The notes: generated from the letters alone by a model not told the origin. 64,000 nt of DNA from Candidatus Hermodarchaeum yapensis (GCA_016840405.1 JAEOSK010000003.1:62001-126000), one strand, 5' to 3'. Shown: positions 37,465-46,947, numbered from the stretch's first letter. Translations and numbers: made by a program.

Positions 37465-38431
37465 GACGAAACCCAGTGTCAATAAACTGGCAATGAACCT
37501 GGTCAATCGACTAATCAAAGATAGTGATGTTCTTCGAGTTAAGGTTCACAAAACCAAAGGAAAAACGACCATTATTGACTGCGGAATTGATGTTCCTGGC
37601 AGTCTTGAAGCAGGACGATTAGTCTCCGGAATCTGCATGGGTGGATTAGGAACTGTTACAATAGAAACAACAACTGTAAATGACAAAACCTTTCCCGCCA
37701 CTCGGGTAGCAACTGACACTCCGCCACTAGCCTGTATCGGTTCCCAAGCAGCTGGGTGGGATATTAAGGTCGAAGGATTCTTTGCCTTGGGATCAGGACC
37801 AGCTCGCGCCCGATCTCGAGTGGAGAGCAAACTTTTCGATAAACTCAACTATAAAGACAATCACAAAGAAGCGGTTCTTGTATTAGAGACACGAACCATC
37901 CCTAATCCGGCTGTGTGTGAATACGTGGCAGAAAAGTGCCAAATCGATGAAAAAGACCTGTACCTTCTCGTGGCGCCTACAGCCTGTATTGTTGGCTCTG
38001 TACAAATTGCGGCACGGATTGTAGAAACTGGAATTCACAAACTCAAAATTCTTGGCTACGATATCCAAAAGATACTCAGTGGAATTGGATTATGCCCTAT
38101 TGTCCCAGTTGCCCGAAAAGATATGCGAGCCATGGGTATCACCAATGATGCCATTCTGATGATGGGTGAAACTTTCCTTTCCATCCAATCAACTGAAGAC
38201 GATGGACTAGCAGACCTGATCAAACAAGTGCCATCGTCAACTTCTTCGGATTATGGGAAACCCTTCCGCCAAATCTTCAAAGACGCTGAAGGAGACTTTT
38301 ACAAAATCGATAAGATGCTGTTTGCGCCAGCGCACATTGCCGTTAATGACTTACGAACAGGGCTATTCCATTCCGCGGGTCAACTTGATCCTAAACTTTT
38401 CTTCGAGGCATTAGAATCAACCCTTGGCTAG
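37454..38431 (+). CDS. mch: Methenyltetrahydromethanopterin cyclohydrolase
   Basis: Mch hydrolyses methenyl-H4MPT to formyl-H4MPT or runs the reverse reaction in the C1 pathway. It has 325 residues from ATG 37454, which overlaps the fwdC stop; an earlier frame from 37382 is inside fwdC and not used. Conserved blocks include SVNKLAMNLV, GLGTVTIE, PPLACIGSQAAGW, GSGPARA and APTACIVGSVQIAARI. It is coupled to fwdC and followed by a hairpin. Confidence 0.95.
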   Translation: MAIKTKPSVNKLAMNLVNRLIKDSDVLRVKVHKTKGKTTIIDCGIDVPGSLEAGRLVSGICMGGLGTVTIETTTVNDKTFPATRVATDTPPLACIGSQAAGWDIKVEGFFALGSGPARARSRVESKLFDKLNYKDNHKEAVLVLETRTIPNPAVCEYVAEKCQIDEKDLYLLVAPTACIVGSVQIAARIVETGIHKLKILGYDIQKILSGIGLCPIVPVARKDMRAMGITNDAILMMGETFLSIQSTEDDGLADLIKQVPSSTSSDYGKPFRQIFKDAEGDFYKIDKMLFAPAHIAVNDLRTGLFHSAGQLDPKLFFEALESTLG

Positions 38432-38463
38432 ATTAGGATTTTTGGCAAAAGCCTAAAATCTGT

Positions 38464-38505
38464 AAAAGCCTCTTTAGAGGAACAAGAAAATCGAGGAGGC
38501 TTTTT
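38464..38505 (+). promoter_or_regulatory. Hairpin after mch that overlaps the next gene's ribosome binding site
   Basis: AAAAGCCTC (38464-38472) pairs with GAGGCTTTT (38496-38504), followed by T505. The right arm contains part of the GGAGG site serving the TTG start at 38507. It may end mch transcription or control translation of the next gene. Confidence 0.55.
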
Positions 38506-38506
38506 C

Positions 38507-38860
38507 TTGAAGAAAGGAATCGCTCCAAGTGAAGTAGCCAAACTCTTTTACAAATACCTTCAACAGAAAAATTACGAAAAATGGCTGTTAACATTCCGAA
38601 AATATCATCAAGATCAAGCGGAACGCTATGGTTCTTCTCCAGACTTGTATTGGCGTGCGGGGCAGAAAATGCAGGAAAAATACGGGTATGTCTACAAACA
38701 TGTGCCTGAAAAGGACACACAATTAGATGAGTCTCGGTGGAAGTTCTTTTTTCAGCGCTATAGGTCCGATGGGAAAAAGAGTGGAAGTCCTGCACCCATC
38801 ACGATTATACGCGATGAAGAGTTAGATGGCGAATGGCGTGTTGATGTAGCGACAGTATGA
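38507..38860 (+). CDS. Small NTF2-like hypothetical protein
   Basis: This 117-residue soluble protein starts at TTG 38507 with a GAGGAGG site about 8 bases upstream. The beginning (LFYKYLQQKNYEKWLLTF) followed by beta strands at the end (SPAPITIIRDEELDGEWRVDV) resembles the NTF2/SnoaL-like fold, but similarity is weak. No catalytic motif is seen. It follows mch across the hairpin at 38464-38505. Confidence 0.55.
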   Translation: MKKGIAPSEVAKLFYKYLQQKNYEKWLLTFRKYHQDQAERYGSSPDLYWRAGQKMQEKYGYVYKHVPEKDTQLDESRWKFFFQRYRSDGKKSGSPAPITIIRDEELDGEWRVDVATV

Positions 38861-38891
38861 ATTACTGAGCTCCTTAGATGGAGAGTGGACA

Positions 38892-40310
38892 ATGACGTGG
38901 GATGTAATTACGTTCGGGCTCGTACTCGCGGGGTTCATTGTTCTCGTGGCTTGGTTCAGTGAGCTATTAACCAGAATCACACGGATTCCCAACATTGTCT
39001 TTTACCTTCTATTCTCATTACTGCTCGCACCCTTTATTTTTCTCTTTGGAGCTGGCCTTATTGATCAACAAATTCTGGAACTGATTATTGGTCTGTGTAT
39101 AGCCATTGTTGTGTTTGAAGGGGGATATAGTTTCAATAGGTGTATATCAACAATTGAATCCCATCTGCCTGGACATCGACGGAGAGACTGTAAACCGCTT
39201 CCTTTCCGCCATCTACTTCGACGTATCCTTCGATTATCTGTTATTGCAGGGATAATAACCGCTATAGTCATGACGTTCATCTTCATATTCATCGCTGGAT
39301 TTCCACCAATTCTTGCAGCACTTGCTGGAGCCCTTTGTGCAATCACCGGTCCAACAGTGATCAATCCGATTCTCCGTGAACTTAATATCAAAGAAGATAT
39401 CGCAGAAACACTTCAGGGCGAAGGCGAATTAAATGACCCAATATTTGGAATCGTAGCTGCTGCAATCTTTACTGCCTTCACTATTGAAGCAATCGTAGGA
39501 ACAACTCATTTAGTTTTAATTATAGTCTTATCCGCAGTCGATTTAGTTATCGGCATCCTTGTTGGCTTAGCCATTGGTGGAATTGGAATCTTTTTGGGAA
39601 AATATATTCGACCTTGGGCAACAATACGTTATGGTCACCGATTCAATCAAACTGTTGTAGTGACATTAGATATGCTTGGTCTGCTTTGTGCAGCCCTTAT
39701 TGCCTATGGTTTGGGAAAAATATTCGGAATTGAAGCAGCTATTACAGCTACGTTAATTGCAGGAGTATTACTAGGTCAACGTCACCGCTTTGAAAGACAT
39801 ATACACAATCATAGGACAAAAGAAGAGCTAGAAGAATTGGAGGAACTAATTGAGGCAGAAATTCATACCTTTCAGTTACCTTTGACTCACATCGCTGTAG
39901 CTACAATTTTCATAGTGTCAATCTCGTTTACATTGCCGTTTCTTGTAACTGTTGCCTCACAAATAAATTCAGTGCTTCTAGCACTTACCGTTGTCTGTCT
40001 TCTGATATTCGTTGTTCGACCAATCGCGATTTTTGTAGCGACAATGAGATCGCCCTTATCTTTTCGTGAAAAGCTATTTTTGAGCTTTCTTGCCCCACGG
40101 GGTGTTATTATATCAGCATTGGCTTTGTTTTTTGCTTTTGATATCACACTTCATCCGTTAGGTTCCACGAATCTTGCAGCAACGCTTCTATGGTTTATCC
40201 TAGTCATTGTTTTTGTGACAGTTCTCGTTCAAGGAAGCTTAGCATCCTGGATGGCTAGGAAAACTGGCGTAATCGCATCCGAACCCGAAGAAGATTCAGA
40301 ATTACTTTAG
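38892..40310 (+). CDS. Sodium/proton antiporter, CPA1-like, copy A
   Basis: This 472-residue membrane protein has about 12-13 segments. The TGPTVINPILRELNI segment and the following Glu-Gly-Glu-Leu-Asn-Asp-Pro (the ND motif) mark the CPA1 NhaP/NHE-type monovalent-cation:proton antiporters. The C-terminus is short, without a regulatory domain. A paralogue follows 84 bases later. Roles are pH and sodium homeostasis; a sodium or potassium preference cannot be set. Confidence 0.88.
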   Translation: MTWDVITFGLVLAGFIVLVAWFSELLTRITRIPNIVFYLLFSLLLAPFIFLFGAGLIDQQILELIIGLCIAIVVFEGGYSFNRCISTIESHLPGHRRRDCKPLPFRHLLRRILRLSVIAGIITAIVMTFIFIFIAGFPPILAALAGALCAITGPTVINPILRELNIKEDIAETLQGEGELNDPIFGIVAAAIFTAFTIEAIVGTTHLVLIIVLSAVDLVIGILVGLAIGGIGIFLGKYIRPWATIRYGHRFNQTVVVTLDMLGLLCAALIAYGLGKIFGIEAAITATLIAGVLLGQRHRFERHIHNHRTKEELEELEELIEAEIHTFQLPLTHIAVATIFIVSISFTLPFLVTVASQINSVLLALTVVCLLIFVVRPIAIFVATMRSPLSFREKLFLSFLAPRGVIISALALFFAFDITLHPLGSTNLAATLLWFILVIVFVTVLVQGSLASWMARKTGVIASEPEEDSELL

Positions 40311-40394
40311 TTGTTAGAAAGTCCAATATCGTTGAATCGAGGAAATTTAAACAAGAACGTGACTTTATGAGTCAACCAACAGAAAGGGATACAT

Positions 40395-41816
40395 ATGGCA
40401 CTTGAGTTTGCTCTGCTCATTGTGATCTTTGCAGCAATAGTTGTAAGTGCTACTTTTTTCTCACACATATTTTCTGAACTCACACGACTTCCACGCCTAA
40501 TTTTCTATATCATCGTTGGACTGAGTCTTGGACCACTTGTCTTGAATTTACTAAACCCTGAAATTCTCACAATCAACGAAGGTCAGTTCCTTGAGGCTGT
40601 TATTGCCGTTGCGGTTGCAGTGATAGTTTTTGAGGGCGGTTACAGTTTCAACCGCTGCCTCCCACACGAGCAAGCGTGCTCTCCTATAGAATTTCGACAG
40701 CTTATCGGGAATGTCCTCCGACTATCACTCATCGGTGGATTGATCACAGCGACGCTTATGACCCTCGTCTTCTTGTTCGTCGCCGCCATTATTCCACCCT
40801 TAGCACTGTTGATGGGCGTGTTGACTATGATTACCGGACCAACCGTAATCAATCCCGTTGTTCGCCGATTAGGAATTAAAGAAGATGTCGCGTTCACCTT
40901 GGAAGGAGAAGGACTAATTAATGATGCAATAGGTGTGATTCTAGCCTCCGCCATTTTTACTGCTATACAGGCTTCTTTGTCAGGCGTTCCCATTGCCTTG
41001 CCTGTAATAGTCACAGTTAACCTCTTGATTGGAGTTTTAGCAGGTTTAGCAGTAGGTAGTATTGGAGTATTCATCTCACAATGGATTGGTCCCCGATTTA
41101 ATGCCCGCTACAAAGACCAAATTGACACGCACAGCATTACCCACCTCTCTCGGATTGGCATGCTAATCGTAGCATTCGCTGCCTTTGCACTCGCTGAAAC
41201 CTTTGCTCATCACGCTGGAATCGTTGCAGCATTGATTGCAGGTATTATGTTGGGAAATCGAGACAAATTTGGCATCGGACCCGAAATCGACTGGGAGGAC
41301 TACGAATCCTATGATATGAAGCGACATATCGAAGAAGGCGTACATACTTTTCAATCAGACCTAGTTCAGCTAGCTATCGCTGCCGTTTTCCTCCTCCTCA
41401 CCTCATTCATCACTTGGGATCTCCTCTATGTGACGCTTTTCACGCCTTTCTTTCTGGCAGGTTTGGTTGCAGTGGGATTACTCATCATTGTCATTCGCCC
41501 CTTAGCGGTGATGGTGTCCACCCATAGGACGGGATTTACACTTCGCGAACGCATCTTCATGAGCTTCTTTGGTCCCCGAGGAATCGTTATCGCAGCCACA
41601 GGGGTCTTCTTCTCCATTACGCTATCACTGAACTATGCCTTTGTGTACCCCCAGCTCACCGGTTACATCTTTCTCATCGTCCTACTGACAGTGATCATTC
41701 AGGCTGGATTAGCTCCCTTTTTGGCAAAAACCTGTGATGTCTGCACAGTTGAATACGGCGAACCGTCAGCTGCTGAAAAAGAGGCTAATTTAAATGAAGC
41801 TAGAGAGGGAAGCTAA
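40395..41816 (+). CDS. Sodium/proton antiporter, CPA1-like, copy B
   Basis: This 473-residue paralogue of the preceding gene has conserved TGPTVINPVVRRLGI and Glu-Gly-Leu-Ile-Asn-Asp-Ala, the last differing from copy A (Asp-Pro there). The C-terminal tail carries two Cys (CDVCTVE) not seen in copy A. The tandem genes probably arose by duplication and may have diverged in ion choice or pH range, since the ND site neighbourhood differs. Copy B may form hetero- or homodimers; this is inference. Confidence 0.88.
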   Translation: MALEFALLIVIFAAIVVSATFFSHIFSELTRLPRLIFYIIVGLSLGPLVLNLLNPEILTINEGQFLEAVIAVAVAVIVFEGGYSFNRCLPHEQACSPIEFRQLIGNVLRLSLIGGLITATLMTLVFLFVAAIIPPLALLMGVLTMITGPTVINPVVRRLGIKEDVAFTLEGEGLINDAIGVILASAIFTAIQASLSGVPIALPVIVTVNLLIGVLAGLAVGSIGVFISQWIGPRFNARYKDQIDTHSITHLSRIGMLIVAFAAFALAETFAHHAGIVAALIAGIMLGNRDKFGIGPEIDWEDYESYDMKRHIEEGVHTFQSDLVQLAIAAVFLLLTSFITWDLLYVTLFTPFFLAGLVAVGLLIIVIRPLAVMVSTHRTGFTLRERIFMSFFGPRGIVIAATGVFFSITLSLNYAFVYPQLTGYIFLIVLLTVIIQAGLAPFLAKTCDVCTVEYGEPSAAEKEANLNEAREGS

Positions 41817-41898
41817 CCAAAAAAAGCTACTTCACTTATCATAACCCCTCTCTCGCTTTATAGAGACCGGTTTCCAAATAACTAATGGCGGTGCGGAT

Positions 41899-43284
41899 GT
41901 GAGGCAACTTAAGAGCAGAGGCTCATCAAAACGGGTCAAGCTCGTGAAGAAAGTCCGCAAAGTCGCACCCTATCTAGCCCCTGTGGTGGATGGCGTAGAA
42001 GCCGCCCAGGATCTAGATGTAACCATGCAGACCCTGTCACCTGATTCCAGTCAGACCCGCTGTCTTGTCTGCAAGGGTGGCAAGATGCTCTGTGGGAAGT
42101 CTTCCTGTCCTCTCCTGCACCGACTTTATTCTTTTTTGAAAATTAAGCCCCTCCTTAATAAAACAGATTTAGAGGGATCATCACCGCCAGGGGTCTTCGT
42201 TGGACGTTTTGGATACCCCAAAGTCTACGCTGGCCCCTTGGTCCCACCCATCATTGGGGATACTTCCATTTATGATTCCCCTGAAGACTGGATGTACCTT
42301 GAGCTTAACCAAATTCTGGAGTATCGATACTCCCTAGTTCGTGGTATGCACAGAGTCACTGTCACTGAACCGGAACAGTCTGGTCGGATAATTGATGACA
42401 CGCGAGATATGACACTCGCATCGGGTCCGGTGGAAACCGAAGTAATGTTCAAGAAGCGTCCTCGACGCCCATTACGCCTTGAATCAGAGGTTCAACCAAT
42501 GGGACCGTCTGCAATGCTTGAGAAATTTGTACTGGGAACGATGAAAGGCCATAGACGTCTTGAACGGGCGTACGAAGATCGTGACTTGAAAGCAGCTCCA
42601 GCAATTATTGACCTCTATGACAATGATGTGAACCTCACAAAAATCACCCGGGCCTTCAGTATGGGAAGTTTTGGTATTGGTCCCAACAGGCGTATGGTTC
42701 CCACACGATGGAGCATCACAGCTGTGGACAGCACCGTTGGCCGCCATTTCCGTTCAAAAGTCAAAGAGCACCCGCTTATCAATGAACATCGTGTCTACGA
42801 ACATAATTTTCTTGGTGACCACTTTAAAATCCTCATGAGCCCCGAAGCTTGGAGCTACGAACTCTGTGAAGCCTGGTTTCCAGGTACGTCTTGGAATCCC
42901 TCTGGACACCATGTTGGCATATGCAGTGATTGGGAACCCTACAAGGGTCGTACCACCTATGCCTCCATAGGTGGCTGTTACTATGCTGTCCGTGCAATGG
43001 CGACTGAACATCTCGCCAAGGAACGTCGACAGGCATCCGTTGTTGTCCTCCGAGAATCTCGACCCTCCCACCTGATGCCCTTAGGTGTATGGAAGTGTCG
43101 AGAAATTGTCCGAGAGGCATTACAACAACCATACTTACACTTTGATACTCGAGAGCAAGCCATTCATTATATGATGTCCGATTTTAAGATTGATTTGAAA
43201 TCGTGGATTGAGGGAGGAAGCTTGTTGGCACGTCAGCTATATCAGCGACGGCTAACTGATTTTATATCTAAATCCAAAAACTGA
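41899..43284 (+). CDS. nreA: Archaeal DNA-repair protein NreA
   Basis: This 461-residue protein has the NreA family layout: an N-terminal zinc-binding part with Cys-x2-Cys (CLVCKGGKMLCGKSSCP), a long conserved core (GRFGYPKVYAGPLVPP, GSFGIGPNRRMVPTRWSITAVDS), and a C-terminal QRRLTDFI that resembles a PCNA-interacting PIP box. NreA proteins act in archaeal DNA repair and bind PCNA. It is transcribed alone. The start is GTG 41899. Confidence 0.88.
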   Translation: MRQLKSRGSSKRVKLVKKVRKVAPYLAPVVDGVEAAQDLDVTMQTLSPDSSQTRCLVCKGGKMLCGKSSCPLLHRLYSFLKIKPLLNKTDLEGSSPPGVFVGRFGYPKVYAGPLVPPIIGDTSIYDSPEDWMYLELNQILEYRYSLVRGMHRVTVTEPEQSGRIIDDTRDMTLASGPVETEVMFKKRPRRPLRLESEVQPMGPSAMLEKFVLGTMKGHRRLERAYEDRDLKAAPAIIDLYDNDVNLTKITRAFSMGSFGIGPNRRMVPTRWSITAVDSTVGRHFRSKVKEHPLINEHRVYEHNFLGDHFKILMSPEAWSYELCEAWFPGTSWNPSGHHVGICSDWEPYKGRTTYASIGGCYYAVRAMATEHLAKERRQASVVVLRESRPSHLMPLGVWKCREIVREALQQPYLHFDTREQAIHYMMSDFKIDLKSWIEGGSLLARQLYQRRLTDFISKSKN

Positions 43285-43310
43285 GTTAGGATGTTGAACT
43301 ATGGAAGCAC

Positions 43311-43326
43311 CTTCCCACTTGGGAAG
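43311..43326. terminator. Hairpin between convergent genes
   Basis: CTTCCCA (43311-43317) and TGGGAAG (43320-43326) form a 7-bp stem with a two-base centre, in the gap between convergent nreA and the radical SAM gene. No T-run follows, so this is a weak terminator candidate. Confidence 0.35.
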
Positions 43327-43367
43327 TCAGAGGACCTAAGCTTGTTTAGAATAAATTCTCAGCATTG

Positions 43368-44585
43368 TTAGAAGAAGATGTTCATACAGGCAATACCGCG
43401 TGCCACGGGATTGCTGAGCGGATGAGGGAGATTTTCGATGACATGAATGGTTAGGTCATGTACGAAAAATCGTCCTTTTTTCGTTACTTCTTCTCCATCA
43501 ATATAACCAGCAAGTTTGAGGAGGTTTGCCACTACTTTAAGGCGTCGAGGGAGGGTTTTAAGAAAAGATTTTTTGAGTTTTAGATCATAGAGACGATGTG
43601 CAAACTCACGCCACGCATTGAAGATATCACTAAATTCGATTCTATAGCCATAGGTTTGATTTTCATTCAAGCATAATATGTATTCATCAAGAAAAGGGTT
43701 TACAACTTGGACATTCTCTATCTTACTGAAAGCAGAGGGGCCAAAACCGAAATATTCAGCAGGATGTTCACCCGGAGCTTTTTGTGCGAGTTCTGGCGTG
43801 GAAAACACCCACACATTTTCTCGTTCATACCCCATACCTGTTAAGATTTCAGCGGCGGTTTCAATCATTTCAAAGCAGTCATGAGAACTGACACCGGGCT
43901 TGGCACGTGCACCAGGCGCATTAGTAAATGGATAAGTTGTTATTTGGTCTAGACCGAGATCAGCTAACCGTGTAATGTCAAATAAAAAATCCCCACGGTG
44001 TTGCTTTGGCAATCCCACCATGAGATCCGCGTTGACAGCTATCCCAAGATCGTGAGCATTTCTAATGATATCTCGAATCATCGGCACATCTGTTCTGTCA
44101 CGTAGAACATTCTCAAGAACTTTCTTGGTTAAGGATTCAACGCCCATACTTATTCGCGTCACATCCAATCGATGGAGTGCCTTGAGATATTTTTCTGTAA
44201 AATAGGGGGGCTTACCTTCCAGTGTAATATCTTCGAGTTGTACATATTCTTTTAATTTCTGTAATATTTGACCAATCTCTTCTCCACTAAGAAGATTCGG
44301 GGTACCTCCTCCAAAATATACCCATTCTATATCCCCTTCTAATTCTCTGAGGTCGATTTCACGGAATAAAGCTTTCAAGTACTCATCCTTTAGACCTGGT
44401 TCAAATAATACACGGTGAAAAGGACAAAAGGCGCAAAGGCGTTCACAAAAGGGAACGTGCACATAAAGCCCCACATGAAATGTAATTACATCCTTCCAAT
44501 CAATGACACAATATTCATAGTTGAGTTTTGAAAAACTCGATGCAACCATTCTTTTAGCAATTTTGGGAATCACCGTAGTATACAC
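43368..44585 (-). CDS. Radical SAM protein, HemN/HemW-like
   Basis: This 405-residue protein has Cys-x3-Cys-x2-Cys in CERLCAFCPF binding the [4Fe-4S] cluster, and GGGTPN and QHRGDFLFDITRL segments resembling HemN/HemW. HemN family members oxidise coproporphyrinogen III, while HemW-like ones bind or deliver heme; neither is proven here. The usual HemN N-terminal extension is not present. It stands alone on the minus strand. Confidence 0.85.
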   Translation of the reverse strand: MYTTVIPKIAKRMVASSFSKLNYEYCVIDWKDVITFHVGLYVHVPFCERLCAFCPFHRVLFEPGLKDEYLKALFREIDLRELEGDIEWVYFGGGTPNLLSGEEIGQILQKLKEYVQLEDITLEGKPPYFTEKYLKALHRLDVTRISMGVESLTKKVLENVLRDRTDVPMIRDIIRNAHDLGIAVNADLMVGLPKQHRGDFLFDITRLADLGLDQITTYPFTNAPGARAKPGVSSHDCFEMIETAAEILTGMGYERENVWVFSTPELAQKAPGEHPAEYFGFGPSAFSKIENVQVVNPFLDEYILCLNENQTYGYRIEFSDIFNAWREFAHRLYDLKLKKSFLKTLPRRLKVVANLLKLAGYIDGEEVTKKGRFFVHDLTIHVIENLPHPLSNPVARGIACMNIFF

Positions 44586-44665
44586 ACCTTTCCAAGCATA
44601 AACCCAAGAATGTGGGATACATTCTGAGAAACTAACCGCTTAAAGAATAATTAGGAAAGTAAACG

Positions 44666-45142
44666 TTACCCGCCAGGGCCGCCATGCCATGGAACATCTT
44701 TCCAAGTAAGGTCCCAGAGGTCTTCTTCGGTCAGAGTTTCCTTCTCAATCACAAGCTCGTATAGACGTGTCAGAAGAAGATGATGGCGTTTCTCATCGTC
44801 TAGAATGTATTCGAGAACCTGTTTTGAACCAGGATCATCGGTTTTCGGGATCAGTTCTGAATAGGTCTTAATGGCTTTAGCTTCCATTTCGATGTGTTCT
44901 TGAATATCCCTACCGAGTTCATCACGCTTCTTTTCTTCAATAAAAGGCGTTTTCGACTCGAGACGAGCTACGAGTGCGTTAAGCAGGAGAGCATGTTTAT
45001 TTGAGTCAATAGCAACGGCCTGAATCAAATATTTGACCAGCTGATTTTCGGTATCCTCGACACTTTTTTTGACCATACGTACAATCCTTTCTTCCAGGGC
45101 AATTTGTTCCTTATAGAATGCCTTGAGTTGATCCTTATCCAT
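44666..45142 (-). CDS. Ferritin-like/rubrerythrin-like protein
   Basis: This 158-residue four-helix protein with Glu and Glu-x2-His pairs (ALEERIVRM, IEMEAKAIKTYSE and LDDEKRHHLLL) resembles the rubrerythrin/bacterioferritin fold for a di-iron site. No rubredoxin domain is present. ATG 45142 is chosen because a GGAGGTGA site lies 13 bases upstream on this strand; a longer frame to 45202 adds a Gly-rich stretch with no homology. It could detoxify peroxide or store iron. It is divergent from the SPL-like radical SAM gene. Confidence 0.75.
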   Translation of the reverse strand: MDKDQLKAFYKEQIALEERIVRMVKKSVEDTENQLVKYLIQAVAIDSNKHALLLNALVARLESKTPFIEEKKRDELGRDIQEHIEMEAKAIKTYSELIPKTDDPGSKQVLEYILDDEKRHHLLLTRLYELVIEKETLTEEDLWDLTWKDVPWHGGPGG

Positions 45143-45276
45143 AGGCAGGTCACCGTCACCTCCTTCTGACGTGATGCCTTTTCTGTGTTGCCGTTTTTTC
45201 AAGTTCCTGGATTCTCAGTTATCCGAGGGGGTTAAGAGGTTTTTTACCCAAGTTAATGAGTATAGCGTGAGGAACC

Positions 45277-46107
45277 TTGCCCACAAATCTTCAAATCACC
45301 GAGGTTATGGCAAAAAGCATTCTCAATCTAAGCCGAATTAGCGGCGTAACATATGCCATCAACCCCTATGTAGGTTGTCAGCATGCCTGCGTCTATTGCT
45401 ATGGTAGATTTATGACCCGCTATACTGGTCATCAGGGTGAAGATTGGGGAAGCTTTGTTGATGTAAAAACGAATGCCCCCCGTGTTCTCCAACAACAACT
45501 AAGGCGTCGAAAAAAGACCTCAAAAGACCCAGTCTTATTCTCTAGCGTAACTGATGCGTATCAACCCCTCGAACGCCGGTATGAACTGACACGAAACTGT
45601 ATCGAATTGCTGACTAGGCACGAGTTCCCCATTACAATTCTCACAAAATCAGATTTAGTCTTACGCGATGCAGATCTCTTGGGAAAATCAACTAAAAATG
45701 AAGTAGGGATGACAATAATATCCCTGAACGAAAAGGTGCGTCGCGTCTTTGAAGCGGGGGCGCCCCCCAGTAATCGTCGTCTAAAGGCATTAGCTGAACT
45801 GAATTCACAAGGACTTTGCACCTACGCCTTTGTAGGTCCGATAATACCGCTTTTGAGTACTCCAGATCTCGAAGACTTGATTCGCCAACTTGGAGATTGT
45901 GGAGTGGCTTACGTGCTCTTTGACCGTCTGAACGTAAAATATGGGAATCGTCCAATAATTAAGAAGGCACTCGAGAATCAGTTTCCGAGTCAAGCAAAAG
46001 CAATTCTTGAAGCACTTCGACCGGGTAGCCCATATTATGAAAATGTCCGAACAAAAATTATAGACCTTTCAGTGCAGTATGGCGTGGAGGCAGATATCAT
46101 TTTTTAA
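45277..46107 (+). CDS. SPL-family-like radical SAM protein
   Basis: This 276-residue protein resembles the spore photoproduct lyase-like group, with the cluster motif Cys-x3-Cys-x2-Cys in CQHACVYCY, preceded by SGVTYAINPYVG. It starts at TTG 45277 with a GAGG site; ATG 45307 is an alternative. The C-terminal part has no extra cluster. The exact reaction is unknown, since this group has mixed members. It lies between the ferritin-like gene and a small winged-helix gene. Confidence 0.82.
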   Translation: MPTNLQITEVMAKSILNLSRISGVTYAINPYVGCQHACVYCYGRFMTRYTGHQGEDWGSFVDVKTNAPRVLQQQLRRRKKTSKDPVLFSSVTDAYQPLERRYELTRNCIELLTRHEFPITILTKSDLVLRDADLLGKSTKNEVGMTIISLNEKVRRVFEAGAPPSNRRLKALAELNSQGLCTYAFVGPIIPLLSTPDLEDLIRQLGDCGVAYVLFDRLNVKYGNRPIIKKALENQFPSQAKAILEALRPGSPYYENVRTKIIDLSVQYGVEADIIF

Positions 46108-46113
46108 AAGTGT

Positions 46114-46374
46114 CTACTCTTCAGTGGGTTGTGTAACTCCAGGAGCCCACCATAACCAAGTCTTTCGCTTGATGCTAAGTTTCCCATGAATTTTACCTTC
46201 CAGGCGGAGTTGGTTCAGTAAACGACTGGGAGAGTCTGGACAGCCGATTTCGTGAAACAGTTTTGTAACCTCATAAGTCGTCATTGGTCGATTGGCGTCG
46301 CTGAGGATCATCTCAACAGCCAACTCGGATTGCGATTCCTTGCGTTTCGGCTTGGCTGAAGGCTCTTGGGTCAC
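46114..46374 (-). CDS. Small winged-helix-like protein
   Basis: This 86-residue protein has the order helix-helix-recognition-wing (LAVEMILSDANRPMTTYEVTKL; SPSRLLNQLRLEGKIHGK) of a winged-helix DNA-binding protein. The N-terminus is charged and flexible. The C-terminal WLWWAPG is unusual. Target genes are unknown. It converges with the SPL-like gene, with six bases between stop codons. Confidence 0.55.
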   Translation of the reverse strand: MTQEPSAKPKRKESQSELAVEMILSDANRPMTTYEVTKLFHEIGCPDSPSRLLNQLRLEGKIHGKLSIKRKTWLWWAPGVTQPTEE

Positions 46375-46421
46375 AATTACTTTCTCCAGATAGTGTTTTT
46401 GACAGTAAAAAGAAGGAGGTT

Positions 46422-46441
46422 CGGGGACATAAAAATCCCCG
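46422..46441 (-). terminator. Terminator-like hairpin of the TPR-like gene
   Basis: CGGGGA (46422-46427) pairs with TCCCCG (46436-46441). On the minus strand a CTTCTTTTT tract follows. It lies after the stop codon of the minus-strand gene at 46471. Confidence 0.5.
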
Positions 46442-46470
46442 TCTTGCGATTATTAATTACACATAGAAAC

Positions 46471-46947
46471 TTAGATTGTCTTAAGGTCGCCTTCCAGCAT
46501 ATCACGCGTATCTTTGTCTTCGACTTCTGCAGTAGCCTTTTTTGCGAGGTCAAGGTGTTTGGCTTTGTTCTTTTCATCACCAGCAACCGCATAACCACGA
46601 GCGATAGCTTCGTAGGCGTAGGCAAGATCCCAGCCTTTGATGCCTTCTTTTTTACAAATATCTAGGTAGGTTTTTCCGTAGTAGACGGCACGGTGACCGT
46701 CACCAATGATAGCATAGACGCGGGAGAGTTGCCAGTCACCACGTCCGAGATTAATTGGGCTCGCATCCCAGTTGTTCTCAACTCGAACACCCCAGTGATA
46801 ACGTGAAGCGTGAGAAAGGTTGACCATTGTATCGTCTTCTTCTTTGGTCCGTTTTTCCTTGTCTAAATAAGTCCAGGTAGCGTTGAAAAGGTCGACCGCC
46901 TGTTTTCTATGCCATTTTTCTAATGTGAGTTTCTCTTCTTTGGGCAT
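46471..46947 (-). CDS. TPR-like helical protein
   Basis: This 158-residue all-alpha protein has repeated helical pairs such as DWQLSRVYAIIGDGHRAVYYGK and WDLAYAYEAIARGYAVAGDEKNKAK, which match the tetratricopeptide pattern (Ala8/Gly/Ala20). An N-terminal helix contains two Trp residues. ATG 46947 has an AAGGGGTGG sequence five bases upstream. It is likely a protein-protein adaptor; the partner is unknown. Confidence 0.6.
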   Translation of the reverse strand: MPKEEKLTLEKWHRKQAVDLFNATWTYLDKEKRTKEEDDTMVNLSHASRYHWGVRVENNWDASPINLGRGDWQLSRVYAIIGDGHRAVYYGKTYLDICKKEGIKGWDLAYAYEAIARGYAVAGDEKNKAKHLDLAKKATAEVEDKDTRDMLEGDLKTI

